Source: an uncultured Endomicrobiia bacterium | GTDB taxonomy: Bacteria > Elusimicrobiota > Endomicrobiia > DTEH01 | NCBI GenBank assembly: GCA_938074745.1 | Contig: CALJEJ010000025.1 | Span: forward strand, 1-55,397 | DNA length: 55,397 nt | Direction of reading: 5' to 3' | Shown here: positions 33,203-41,236 of the stretch, piece after piece | Numbering within the stretch: position 1 is the first letter of the stretch | Layout of the letters: every line of letters begins with the position of its first letter | Notes under the pieces: model-generated | Told to the model about the DNA's origin: nothing | The model's database searches: none | Seen by the model: only the letters and a program-made list of their open reading frames with translations | Made by a program: the position numbers and the translations under genes

Positions 33203-34801
33203 TTATATCCTTGTTTTGGGCGGGACGTATAATCCTTTTGACCATTTAACTATATCGTCAAAAGTTTGTGCTGAAAGTAAACCACGGGTTGCATCTTTAG
33301 GATTGATACCTAAATCTTCCGGATAAAACACTATTTTTCTATCACGCAAATTTTTTATCTGCGATTTTGTAATTTTTTTTCCTACTACAGTATCGCCTGC
33401 AATTGATGATATAGCCAACATCCTCGTTTTTAAATCAGGACATTTATGTAAACATGCGATACCCCGTTCCGTAACAATATGTGTAATCTGATCACCATAA
33501 ATCATTATCGGTGCTTGGGACAAAATTTTTTGTTTCACAAATTTTACAGCGTCAAGTTCTTCTACAAAAACAGGGATACCTTTAGGTGTTACCGTAGGCG
33601 TGATCTGGACAACAAGTTTTCTGTTCCCACATTTTAAAAAACTTTCAGAGAAATGTCTTCTTCCGGGCGGTGTGGAACCTAAATTAGGTGCACCGCCAAA
33701 CCCTGCAACCCTTCCTAAAGTTGCAGTAGAACTGTTCCCGAACTGGTCAATTTGTAAAGTAGAACCGATAAACAAATCAATCCCGTAAAGTCCTGCAAGA
33801 TGTGCGTATACACGGTTGGATTTTAACACACCGTCAGGTCCTACACTGAAAATGTTTTTTCTGTATTTTATATATTCCTCCATTCCGGGTTCACCACCAA
33901 AACTGTAAATCCTTTCTACAAACGACGATTCTATTGCAGGTATAAGTGTAGGATGAGGGTTTAACACCCAATGAGTTACATACTTACCTCTCATACCCAA
34001 TCGTGTTCCATAAGTCGGTAAAATAAGTTCAATTGCAGCCGTTGCATTACCGACCCCGTGGTTCAAACTTCTGACTTTATAAGGAATGTATATTCCTTTT
34101 AGCACCATCATTGCCATTAATATCTGTGTTTCTGTAATTTTTTCAGGGTCGCGAGTAAACAACGGTTGGATATAATATGGTTGACCTGTTTCAACAATGA
34201 AATCTACATAATCTTTAGGGATATCTACACGGGGCAATTTTTTTACCACGTTTTTTACCTGAGCAATAACAATACCAAACTTTGTCTTTGTCGCTTCTAC
34301 AATAACAGGTGTATCTTCTGTATTAAACCCGGTATAAAGATTACCTTCTTTATCTGCAGAATCTGCAACAACCAAACTTACATCCGGAGTTAAATCAATA
34401 AAATATCTGGAATAAAGTTCTATATAAGTGTTTATAGCACCAAGTTGGACTGTTTTGCTTGTTATAATTTCAGCAAGATTTTTTGCTTGTGGGCCAGAAT
34501 ATGAAAAATCTAATTTTGAAACAATCCCTGAAGACAAAATTTTTATATGTTCAGGTAACACTATTGACGACTGGACTAAATGTATATTATTTACTTTTTT
34601 AGGGTCTAAAGAAGAAAATTCTTTTGCTAAAAAATCTGCTTGTTTCTGATTGTCTCCTTCAAGACAAACTTTGTCTCCTGAATATATAACTGTCTCTAAT
34701 AATTTACGAACAAAATTTTTAGGGACAAATTTCGTATTTTTTATAACATACTTTTTTGCTGATTTAATTTTTTTTAGATATGTTTTATAAAAATCTTTCA
34801 T
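33203..34801 (-). CDS. mdcA: Malonate decarboxylase alpha subunit homologue (acyl-CoA transferase), standing alone
   Basis: The 532-residue protein matches MdcA throughout. VCLEGDNQKQADFLAKEF is near residue 50, LDFSYSGPQAKNLAEIIT follows, then NLYTGFNTEDTPVIVEATK, YYIQPLFTRDPEKI, LNPHPTLIPAIESSFVE and GNSSTATLGRVAGFGGAPN. MdcA normally swaps acetyl for malonyl on the decarboxylase carrier protein, but the genes for the carrier and other subunits (mdcB, C, D, E, G, H) are absent here. I place the start at ATG 34801 because it overlaps the aldolase stop as ATGA; the earlier frame start (34813) also exists. It may be a CoA-transferase with a different acceptor, working with the aldolase. That is inference. 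Confidence 0.85.
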   Translation of the reverse strand: MKDFYKTYLKKIKSAKKYVIKNTKFVPKNFVRKLLETVIYSGDKVCLEGDNQKQADFLAKEFSSLDPKKVNNIHLVQSSIVLPEHIKILSSGIVSKLDFSYSGPQAKNLAEIITSKTVQLGAINTYIELYSRYFIDLTPDVSLVVADSADKEGNLYTGFNTEDTPVIVEATKTKFGIVIAQVKNVVKKLPRVDIPKDYVDFIVETGQPYYIQPLFTRDPEKITETQILMAMMVLKGIYIPYKVRSLNHGVGNATAAIELILPTYGTRLGMRGKYVTHWVLNPHPTLIPAIESSFVERIYSFGGEPGMEEYIKYRKNIFSVGPDGVLKSNRVYAHLAGLYGIDLFIGSTLQIDQFGNSSTATLGRVAGFGGAPNLGSTPPGRRHFSESFLKCGNRKLVVQITPTVTPKGIPVFVEELDAVKFVKQKILSQAPIMIYGDQITHIVTERGIACLHKCPDLKTRMLAISSIAGDTVVGKKITKSQIKNLRDRKIVFYPEDLGINPKDATRGLLSAQTFDDIVKWSKGLYVPPKTRI

Positions 34802-35490
34802 TTTAATACACAACTTTTTTCACAAGTGTTACACTGTGGTAAAGGTCCTTTGAAACCAAGTTCTTCTCTTAATTTCATCAACGATTCAAATTGTTGTTTA
34901 GACAAGACATCAACTTTACCTAAATTCCGTGCAAGGTATATTACTTGCGCTAAATGTTCAACTTTTTCTAACCGATGGTACGCTGAAGTTACCGTAGAAC
35001 CAATTGTTACCACACCATGATTTTTTAACAAGAAAGCGTTAAAATCAGTTATATATTTTTTTAAAGAATTTGGCAGTTCTTCTGTATACAATGTAGCATA
35101 TTCTGTTAACGGAACACCGCCTAAGCTAAGAACAACTTCCGGTAAAACACATTCCATTAACGGTATCCCTGCAACAGAAAACGCTGTTGCATACGGCGGG
35201 TGTGCATGAACTACTGCGTTAACATCTTCTCGTTCTTTATAAACCATAAGATGCATCCTGTATTCTCCTGAGGGTTGTAAACTACCTGAAATTTTTTTAC
35301 CATCTAAATCTATAACTACCAAATCTTGAACTTCTATAGAACCTTTACTTTTGTTGCTCGGAGTAATGATTATTTCTTTTTCACCTATCCGTGCGGAAAC
35401 ATTCCCGTCTGTAGCTGAAACTAACCCACGAAAATACATCTGTTTACAAACTTCTACAATTTCTTTTTTTATATAAAAAATTGAACTCAT
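34798..35490 (-). CDS. Class II aldolase/adducin-family protein, L-fuculose-phosphate-aldolase-like
   Basis: This 230-residue zinc enzyme cleaves or dehydrates phosphorylated ketoses in the aldol class. It has LVSATDGNVSARIGEKEIII at the N-terminal side, the metal ligands in VVHAHPPYATAFS, and a later His in FLLKNHGVVTIGS. The C terminus has an unusual CNTCEKSC tail. The start is ATG 35490. The frame reaches back to 35538, but those extra 16 codons are tRNA-Arg sequence. It lies 21 bases after the tRNA and overlaps mdcA by four bases. Substrates such as methylthioribulose-phosphate or a ketose-phosphate cannot be told apart by sequence. Confidence 0.85.
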   Translation of the reverse strand: MSSIFYIKKEIVEVCKQMYFRGLVSATDGNVSARIGEKEIIITPSNKSKGSIEVQDLVVIDLDGKKISGSLQPSGEYRMHLMVYKEREDVNAVVHAHPPYATAFSVAGIPLMECVLPEVVLSLGGVPLTEYATLYTEELPNSLKKYITDFNAFLLKNHGVVTIGSTVTSAYHRLEKVEHLAQVIYLARNLGKVDVLSKQQFESLMKLREELGFKGPLPQCNTCEKSCVLK

Positions 35491-35511
35491 CACAGGACAA
35501 AATTTTCTTCT

Positions 35512-35585
35512 CGCGCCCAGCAGGAATTGAACCTGCAACCTGCGGGTTCGAAGCCCGACGCTCTATCCAATTGAGCTATGGGCGC
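35512..35585 (-). tRNA. tRNA-Arg (TCG anticodon)
   Basis: A 74-base cloverleaf has acceptor stem GCGCCCA with TGGGCGC, anticodon loop CTTCGAA and T arm TTCAATT. The discriminator is G and no CCA is encoded. The top pair of the anticodon stem is a T-C mismatch. It lies 21 bases before the class II aldolase start and is probably the first element of that transcript. Confidence 0.93.
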
Positions 35586-35612
35586 AATATAATTTTGAAG
35601 AACACTACAAAA

Positions 35613-35636
35613 GCAAAGCTTACGCTTTGCCGCTAC
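35613..35636. repeat. Dispersed 24-base hairpin repeat, copy 2
   Basis: It matches 136-159 except for one base, a C in place of T that restores the GCAAAGC/GCTTTGC pairing. It lies 27 bases beyond the 5' end of the tRNA-Arg gene. Confidence 0.8.
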
Positions 35637-35654
35637 ATTATTTTATAAAATTTT

Positions 35655-35682
35655 GTAACCAGTAATCGGTAATCAGTAATTA
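35655..35682. repeat. Degenerate heptad tandem array, four units
   Basis: Four 7-base units of the type GTAATCA follow each other, the first reading GTAACCA and the last GTAATTA. The period is the same as at 170-197, but the word differs. Confidence 0.65.
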
Positions 35683-35698
35683 GGATATAAAATTTCTC

Positions 35699-35715
35699 CA
35701 ACGACCGTGTCGTTG
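35699..35715. repeat. Short palindrome, 7-base arms
   Basis: CAACGAC, a three-base loop CGT, then GTCGTTG form a hairpin. It has the size and setting of the other palindromic words in this gap. Confidence 0.5.
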
Positions 35716-35741
35716 CACTACTTCCCAAATAGGTAATCTTT

Positions 35742-35767
35742 GTAAACGGCGTTTAAACGCCGTCTAT
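35742..35767. repeat. 26-base palindromic repeat, variant core GTTTAAAC
   Basis: The unit has ACGGC and GCCGT arms around the palindromic core GTTTAAAC, with two mismatches near the outer ends. It is a sister of 35805-35830, which has the same arms but a different, still palindromic, core. Confidence 0.7.
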
Positions 35768-35804
35768 TATTTTCTGAAATTTCTTAAAACAAAACCTAAC
35801 TTTT

Positions 35805-35830
35805 GTAGACGGCAATTAATTGCCGTCTAC
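35805..35830. repeat. 26-base perfect palindrome, core AATTAATT
   Basis: Thirteen bases are followed at once by their exact reverse complement. The outer arms GTAGACGGC and GCCGTCTAC enclose AATTAATT. As a transcript it would form a hairpin without a T tract, so a simple terminator is unlikely. Confidence 0.75.
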
Positions 35831-35860
35831 TACTTTTTCACTCTTTCACTTCTTTCCCTC

Positions 35861-35888
35861 CACCTACCTGCTACCACCTACCACCTAT
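35861..35888. repeat. Degenerate heptad tandem array, four units
   Basis: Four 7-base units of the type CACCTAC can be read, the second drifting to CTGCTAC and the last to CACCTAT. A partial version with CACCTGC lies at 211-224 in the left-edge gap. Confidence 0.6.
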
Positions 35889-35989
35889 TTTTCTACACAC
35901 ACCCCTTGGTCCCTTCATATTTATCTTGACCTGTCCTGATTATCTCGCTAATAAAGAGAAATTATGTAATTTTTTAAGAAAAGTTATTT

Positions 35990-36781
35990 TTATTCCTGCG
36001 ATTCTGTGTTGTAAGTAACATTAACCTTGCTACCCTGCGGAACAGTCGCGCCAGAAGACGGTGTCTGACTTAAAATTATATCAAACTCTTTATCTTCATC
36101 TGTAACATTTTTAACTTCGCCTAATATTAACCCACGAGATTCTAAAATTTTTTTTGCTTCAACTAACGATTTACCGATAATATTAGGAACTGTAACTTTA
36201 CGAACAACAATTTTTTTAGGTTGAGGCCGAGGTTTAGGTTTACTTATTGTAAGATCTACAACAGAACCTTTATTAACTTGTTGTTTTTCTTTAGGATTGG
36301 AATCTATTACTACTCCGACAGGAAATTCGTCCGTCTCTACTTCAGTAACATTTCCTACAACTAATCCTGCGTTGTGTATCAACTTTTGCGCTTCTTGTAG
36401 TAACTTCAATTTTATCTCAGGAACAACAACCATTGGTATACCTTTGGATACAATTATGGAAATTTCCTCTCCTTTTTTTACCTTTGTTTTAGGTAAAGGA
36501 AACTGAGATATGATTTTACCTGTAGGAACCGTCTCTGATTCTTGTTCTTCTACAACATTGTAATTTAAACCTACGGATTTCAGTCTTGTATCTGCTTCAG
36601 ATATTGTAAGAAAACGAACATCAGGAACTTTTACTGTAAAATGTTCCTTCTCTATTTTAGGGAAAATATAAAAATATCCTAAAAAAGAAATTATAAACGA
36701 GATTAACAAAGAAATCAGTATAACTATCATTATACTTAAACCTTTAGAAACAGTTTGACTTTGTGGTATATTTTCTGACAT
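35990..36781 (-). CDS. Membrane-anchored PASTA-repeat protein without kinase
   Basis: One N-terminal membrane helix (about 16-37) anchors three extracytoplasmic PASTA domains. They begin at VKVPDVRFLTISEADTRLKS, VVVPEIKLKLLQEAQKLI and VTVPNIIGKSLVEAKKIL, separated by a basic linker rich in Pro and Lys. PASTA domains bind peptidoglycan fragments or beta-lactam-like structures and are usually fused to Ser/Thr kinases or penicillin-binding proteins. Here there is no enzyme domain in 263 residues. It lies six bases after the PorV-OmpA gene, so the two are probably co-expressed in the envelope. Confidence 0.87.
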   Translation of the reverse strand: MSENIPQSQTVSKGLSIMIVILISLLISFIISFLGYFYIFPKIEKEHFTVKVPDVRFLTISEADTRLKSVGLNYNVVEEQESETVPTGKIISQFPLPKTKVKKGEEISIIVSKGIPMVVVPEIKLKLLQEAQKLIHNAGLVVGNVTEVETDEFPVGVVIDSNPKEKQQVNKGSVVDLTISKPKPRPQPKKIVVRKVTVPNIIGKSLVEAKKILESRGLILGEVKNVTDEDKEFDIILSQTPSSGATVPQGSKVNVTYNTESQE

Positions 36782-36787
36782 ATTAGT

Positions 36788-38842
36788 TTACCTCCATATT
36801 ATAATTTCTACTCTACGGTTTTGCATTCTACCAGTACGGGTTTTGTTTGACGCAACAGGTTTTTTCTCACCCCAACCTTTCACTTCAATATTTTGAGGAT
36901 TTAAACCTAAAGTTTTTACTAAATATGAATACAAAGACCAAGCATAAGAAGAAGATCTTTGTTCGTTAGTTAAATCGTCGCCAACAGAATCTGTGTGCCC
37001 TTCAATAGAAATTTTTTTGTCTGCGAACTTTGTTTTTATTGTCTCTGCTAACGACTGTAATGAATCAAAAAATCGTGGGTCAATATCTGTCTTACCCTTG
37101 ATAAACAACTCGTCCGTAGGATACGTAACAACAACACCACGTTCATCTATCGTAACTTTTGCACCTTTGATATAAAGCAAAGTTTGTTCTTTTTCAACAA
37201 TTTTTTCATACACTTTTTGTGGAATGTGAACAATTACCACTGCATCTTTGTGAGATTTATTCCCTGCAAGATCTTCAGCAGAACATTTTATTTTATAACT
37301 TCCGTTCGGAACAATATTGTTATAAACTTCATCTTTGCCATCCCAACTAAAAGTTAACCTTACTGTTTTTTGTGAAATAGTAGAAAGTTCTATTGCATAA
37401 TTTTTTATAGGTTTATCAGTTAAAGTAGTTATTTTCAATGAAATATCTACTATCGGACTTAATAAATCTTCTACCGAAATATCAAATTTTAATTCATCAT
37501 CAAAACCATCACCATCAGGCGAAATTGTTGTCGTAGAAAGTGTGATTGAAATATCAGGTTTTTGGGTATCTACTACAAACATTTTCTTTTGTGTAACATA
37601 TTTTGTCTTTTTATTATCAGCTGTATCAATAACTATAAGGTCTACATTATAACACCCGTCAGACAAAAATTCGCCTGAAGGTAGTCTAGCATCGTAAACA
37701 TAAAAATGGTCAATTTTTGTTACTGTTGTAGAAGAAGAAATTTCTGTAATTGGTTTATTATTAGAATCGTATATTGTAAAACTCCAGAAAGTAACATTTT
37801 TAGTATTCGTAGCATCGTGGATAAAAAATACATTATCTTTATATCCATCATTGTTGGGAGAAAAATATACAGGTTCAACTTTAAGATTTGCGTAAGATGT
37901 TTTTTCTAAAACTTTTTTTATCTTAGGAAATTTTAAACTTAAACCTATGTTATGTGTAGTTTCTAATGGAATGTTCGGACTATACGCATAATCTATACTA
38001 AAGTTTCCTATACGTAAACTTATACCTGCACGATAAAAAGATATCGGTTGGTAAACACCAGAATTTATTTTATCTTCGTCATAAATATATCCCACACGTA
38101 AACCTATCACATCAGAACCCCAGTGTTCAATACCAAAATTGTATGTTTTAGAATTACTTTGAGAATCTATCTTTGTTGCAAAAACAAAATTTAATTTTGA
38201 CATCTGTTGAACAAAGTTAAGTTTTAACCCTATACCAAAATTGTAAAAAAAAGGTACTTTAGACTCAGAAGTGTAATTTATTACAGAACCAGAAATTAAC
38301 AATAGCTCATTCAATAATCTTAAAATTAAACCTGCATCGTATAAAAGTATGCTTTTGTTAGAATAAAAATTTTTCATTTCTTCAGAAACATATTTTATTC
38401 CTGCACCTATACCAAATATATCTGAGAAATTTAATCCCAAAGTTCCTCCAGCAAGAGTTGAACTGAATTTATATTTACCTTTAAAAGTATAATTTTGAAT
38501 CCAATCTATTTCAGGGGAGCCTACTTCTAAACCTATAATCCCAATACCTACCATCCCCATAGGAACACCTACAGTTACCTGACTTAAATAACTACCACTG
38601 AAATAAAGATGATGACAAAAAACAAATTCTGTAGTTGGAAGAACAGCTGATACTGCTGGATTATAAAATATTCCTTCGGAAGAATCGTCTAAAGAACCTA
38701 AATTTCCTCCCAACCCTAAAGCACGAACGCCTAACGGTATCGTTAAAAAATTAAATTCATAACTTTTCGTAAATACTAAATAGAAAATGTTAATACATAC
38801 AAATATACTAAGTACCTTCTTATCCCATTTATAACTTTTCAT
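36788..38842 (-). CDS. PorV-like beta-barrel fused to Ig-like domains and an OmpA domain
   Basis: The protein has about 684 residues. A signal peptide is followed, to about residue 330, by a PorV/PorQ-family barrel that begins LTIPLGVRALGLGGNLGSLD and has GIFYNPAVSAVLP. The middle, to about 550, has two FlgD-type or gliding-motility-type Ig-like domains, with VYFSPNNDGYKDNVFF and TTISPDGDGFDDELKFD. The C-terminal about 100 residues form an OmpA domain with SIEGHTDSVGDDLTNEQRSS and MQNRRVEIIIWR. I place the start at ATG 38842 because the upstream frame start (38869) lies inside the previous gene, whose stop is one base before 38842. It probably ties the outer membrane to the wall. Confidence 0.82.
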   Translation of the reverse strand: MKSYKWDKKVLSIFVCINIFYLVFTKSYEFNFLTIPLGVRALGLGGNLGSLDDSSEGIFYNPAVSAVLPTTEFVFCHHLYFSGSYLSQVTVGVPMGMVGIGIIGLEVGSPEIDWIQNYTFKGKYKFSSTLAGGTLGLNFSDIFGIGAGIKYVSEEMKNFYSNKSILLYDAGLILRLLNELLLISGSVINYTSESKVPFFYNFGIGLKLNFVQQMSKLNFVFATKIDSQSNSKTYNFGIEHWGSDVIGLRVGYIYDEDKINSGVYQPISFYRAGISLRIGNFSIDYAYSPNIPLETTHNIGLSLKFPKIKKVLEKTSYANLKVEPVYFSPNNDGYKDNVFFIHDATNTKNVTFWSFTIYDSNNKPITEISSSTTVTKIDHFYVYDARLPSGEFLSDGCYNVDLIVIDTADNKKTKYVTQKKMFVVDTQKPDISITLSTTTISPDGDGFDDELKFDISVEDLLSPIVDISLKITTLTDKPIKNYAIELSTISQKTVRLTFSWDGKDEVYNNIVPNGSYKIKCSAEDLAGNKSHKDAVVIVHIPQKVYEKIVEKEQTLLYIKGAKVTIDERGVVVTYPTDELFIKGKTDIDPRFFDSLQSLAETIKTKFADKKISIEGHTDSVGDDLTNEQRSSSYAWSLYSYLVKTLGLNPQNIEVKGWGEKKPVASNKTRTGRMQNRRVEIIIWR

Positions 38843-38843
38843 T

Positions 38844-39566
38844 TTATCTTCGTTTAATAATCCCAACAAGTTTTGTTACTGGTGGATTGTCATCAACAAT
38901 TAACACAACAACATACAACCCTTCAGGTAAAATATTACCATTTATATCTTTCCCATCCCAAACTTCAGTATATTCAACATTTTTCATTGCAAGACCGTTG
39001 TATAAAGTACAAACATATTCTCCTGAGAAAGTGAAAATATACAATTTGGCTTGCGAATCTTTGTCAGAAACTTTGAACCTAAACTTTGTAATTTCATTGT
39101 TATACGGACAGAAAGGATTGTTATAGTCTACTTCTAAACTTATTGTTCCAACCAACGAAACAGCAGTGGGTACGGTATAAAAATATCCTTCTTTTGTTAT
39201 ACTACTTGTGGAATTATAAAACGTAATATTCCAATAATACGTAGTGTGTTCTACTAAATTTGCTCCACGATATTCATATTTTGTCCTATAACCTTTGGGT
39301 AAAGACAATGTATTTATTGTATTTGTAGTGTCTATCACATGCCATATAGTATTCCCATTACTTAATCCTGTATGTGTAGTAGCAACTTTTATTTCAAATT
39401 TTGTTATTTCATTATAAAATTCCCAATGAAATATTGGGTTTCTGTTCTTTAGCACTACTTCTGCATTTGCACTACTACCATCTACACCATACGAAATTAT
39501 TTCAACAGCACAAAAAGTGTATACTGTTATAAATAACGAACCTAAAATTGGAAATATTTTTTTCAT
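38844..39566 (-). CDS. Secreted protein with C-terminal FlgD-like Ig domain
   Basis: A 240-residue exported protein with a signal peptide ending near FCAVE. The first half resembles a fibronectin-type fold, with a conserved-looking ENTIWHVI-like region (GNTIWHVIDTTNTINTLSLP). The C-terminal about 90 residues are of FlgD-Ig type: VDYNNPFCPYNNEITKFRFK, YIFTFSGEYVCTLY and VWDGKDINGNILPEGLYVVV. Such C-terminal domains act in some phyla as sorting signals for type IX secretion. No type IX secretion gene other than the PorV-like neighbour is seen here. It overlaps the phosphate transporter gene by four bases (ATGA). Confidence 0.7.
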   Translation of the reverse strand: MKKIFPILGSLFITVYTFCAVEIISYGVDGSSANAEVVLKNRNPIFHWEFYNEITKFEIKVATTHTGLSNGNTIWHVIDTTNTINTLSLPKGYRTKYEYRGANLVEHTTYYWNITFYNSTSSITKEGYFYTVPTAVSLVGTISLEVDYNNPFCPYNNEITKFRFKVSDKDSQAKLYIFTFSGEYVCTLYNGLAMKNVEYTEVWDGKDINGNILPEGLYVVVLIVDDNPPVTKLVGIIKRR

Positions 39567-40612
39567 AGGTTTAAAACTTTAAATATATTTAACAAAATAA
39601 AAAATAATATCCCAGAAAATATGCCAGAGGAAGGTAAGGTAAAAATCCAAGCAAAGACTATACGTTTTAAAACCATCCATCCAACATGTTTAGGTTTTTC
39701 TGCAAACCCTGAACCTATTACTGACGATGTAATAATATGACTTGTTGACACTGGAAAACCAAAAATTGAAGATGCATAAATCACTGCTGCACCACCAAAC
39801 TCCGCTGCAAAACTGTTCACCGATTTCACTTTATACACTCGCCTACCAATAGTTTTTATAACTTCTTTCCCACCAAACATTATACCTAAAGTTAATGCAA
39901 TACCACAACTTAACATCACCCATAAGGGTATCTTTCCTTTAGCTACTGTAACAGGGTCGTAAAACTGAACTAAATTTAGTGAAATTAAAGTGAACATTAC
40001 TAATCCCATAGGTTTTGCAGCATCGTTTGACCCATGTGAAATACCAAATAATATTGACGATATAATCTCCATTATCCTAAACTTTTTCACTACTGAAGGG
40101 GGTGAATTAATTGTTAAAAAGTATGACAATTTGGTTAATAAATAACCGATAAGAAATCCTAAGATAGGAGAAGTTATCATCACAATAATAATTTTGTATA
40201 CTACATTCTTCCATTGAACACAACCAATACCTGAAGCAACAATACCACTACCTATAAATCCACCAATTAGTGAATGAGAAGCAGATATAGGGAACCCTAA
40301 AATTGTACATATCCCGTTCCACAAACTTGCACCAAGTAAAGTTGCCCAAATTAGTGTTATACTTTCTAAAAAAGTTGCTTTAGAAAATATTTGTGGGGCA
40401 ATTATACCAAAACCTATTGTCTGTGCAACAGCTCTACCAAAAAATACTGCACCACAAAATTCAAAAATTGAAATAATAAAAACTGCTTTCCTTGGATTTA
40501 ATGTTCGTGAAGCTACAACAGTAGCAATTGCGTTTGCAGAATCGTTGAACCCGTTTGTAAAAGCGAATATAAGACATAAAAATATTGTTATAATACCTAA
40601 AATCAACACCAT
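39563..40612 (-). CDS. Inorganic phosphate transporter, PiT family
   Basis: PiT proteins import metal-phosphate complexes with protons or sodium. The 349-residue protein has about ten membrane helices and the two inverted family signatures: FAFTNGFNDSANAIATVVAS near the N terminus and GISHGSNDAAKPMGLV in the second half. Both GxNDxAN-like elements are intact. It lies eight bases after the DJ-1-like gene. A PhoU-like partner gene is not adjacent. Confidence 0.93.
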   Translation of the reverse strand: MVLILGIITIFLCLIFAFTNGFNDSANAIATVVASRTLNPRKAVFIISIFEFCGAVFFGRAVAQTIGFGIIAPQIFSKATFLESITLIWATLLGASLWNGICTILGFPISASHSLIGGFIGSGIVASGIGCVQWKNVVYKIIIVMITSPILGFLIGYLLTKLSYFLTINSPPSVVKKFRIMEIISSILFGISHGSNDAAKPMGLVMFTLISLNLVQFYDPVTVAKGKIPLWVMLSCGIALTLGIMFGGKEVIKTIGRRVYKVKSVNSFAAEFGGAAVIYASSIFGFPVSTSHIITSSVIGSGFAEKPKHVGWMVLKRIVFAWIFTLPSSGIFSGILFFILLNIFKVLNL

Positions 40613-40620
40613 AAAAAAAT

Positions 40621-41232
40621 TTATTTCCCAAGAAGAACACTCTTAATAGTCTCTCCAAAAAGTTTCGCAGCCTGTGGCCCTGAAGCAGTAATTATCTTAC
40701 CGTCTGTTTCCACACTTTTTCCTGTATAAGTAACACCACATTTTTTAAGTTCATCTATTTCTGACGAAAATACTGTTGCTTTTTTACCTTTTAACACACC
40801 TGCTCTCGCTAAAGTTACCGGAGCAATACATATCGCAGCAAGAACTTTATTATGCTTGAGAGCATCTTTGGCAATTTTATGTGCTACAGGGTTATCCCAA
40901 TATTCAGTAGAACCTGTCCCACCAACAAATATTATACCATCATACTCTTCTACTTTTATATTATCTATCGTAATATCTACTTTTGCAGTAGCGCCTAACA
41001 TCCCTGTTGCTGTCCCCAACGAAGAAGATGCTGTAACAACATCTATCCCTGCGGTAGATAATATCCTTTTAGGTTCAAGATATTCTTCATCACGGAAATT
41101 GTTTTTTGCAATTATCAGCACTACTTTCATAACTTTTTTAACCTCCTTATCAACAGAAACCTTTTTCTTCTTCACAGCAGAATAACTTAAAACTGTTGTA
41201 GTGACTAATATTGCAGTTATAATTTTTTTCAT
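40621..41232 (-). CDS. DJ-1/PfpI-family protein with an export signal
   Basis: A 203-residue protein of the class I glutamine-amidotransferase-like fold. Residues 36 onward read VVLIIAKNNFRDEEYLEPKR, then YDGIIFVGGTGSTEYWDNP and the nucleophile elbow LAAICIAPVTLARAG with its Cys, and a final ITASGPQAAKLFGETI. The first 19 or so residues form a signal peptide (ITAILVTTTVLSYSA). An alternative ATG at about residue 35 would make it cytosolic. Family members act on glyoxals, damaged proteins or stress. The role in the periplasm is unknown. Confidence 0.85.
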   Translation of the reverse strand: MKKIITAILVTTTVLSYSAVKKKKVSVDKEVKKVMKVVLIIAKNNFRDEEYLEPKRILSTAGIDVVTASSSLGTATGMLGATAKVDITIDNIKVEEYDGIIFVGGTGSTEYWDNPVAHKIAKDALKHNKVLAAICIAPVTLARAGVLKGKKATVFSSEIDELKKCGVTYTGKSVETDGKIITASGPQAAKLFGETIKSVLLGK

Positions 41233-41236
41233 AAGA

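Larger units (their letters stand above)
35586..35989. other. Gene-free gap with several repeat families
   Basis: I see no gene in these 404 bases. They hold a copy of the dispersed hairpin repeat (35613-35636), two heptad arrays (35655-35682, 35861-35888) and palindromes at 35699-35715, 35742-35767 and 35805-35830. The flanks are the tRNA-Arg on the left and the end of the PASTA gene on the right. The gap shares repeat families with the left edge of the window. Confidence 0.75.

Noticed and set aside
33203-34801. Citrate lyase alpha or propionate CoA-transferase identity
   Set aside because: The segments CLEGDNQKQADFLA and FTRDPEKITE and the overall order match MdcA, not CitF or Pct.
35491-35538. 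Upstream extension of the class II aldolase
   Set aside because: The extra codons lie on the tRNA-Arg gene. ATG 35490 is the first sensible start.
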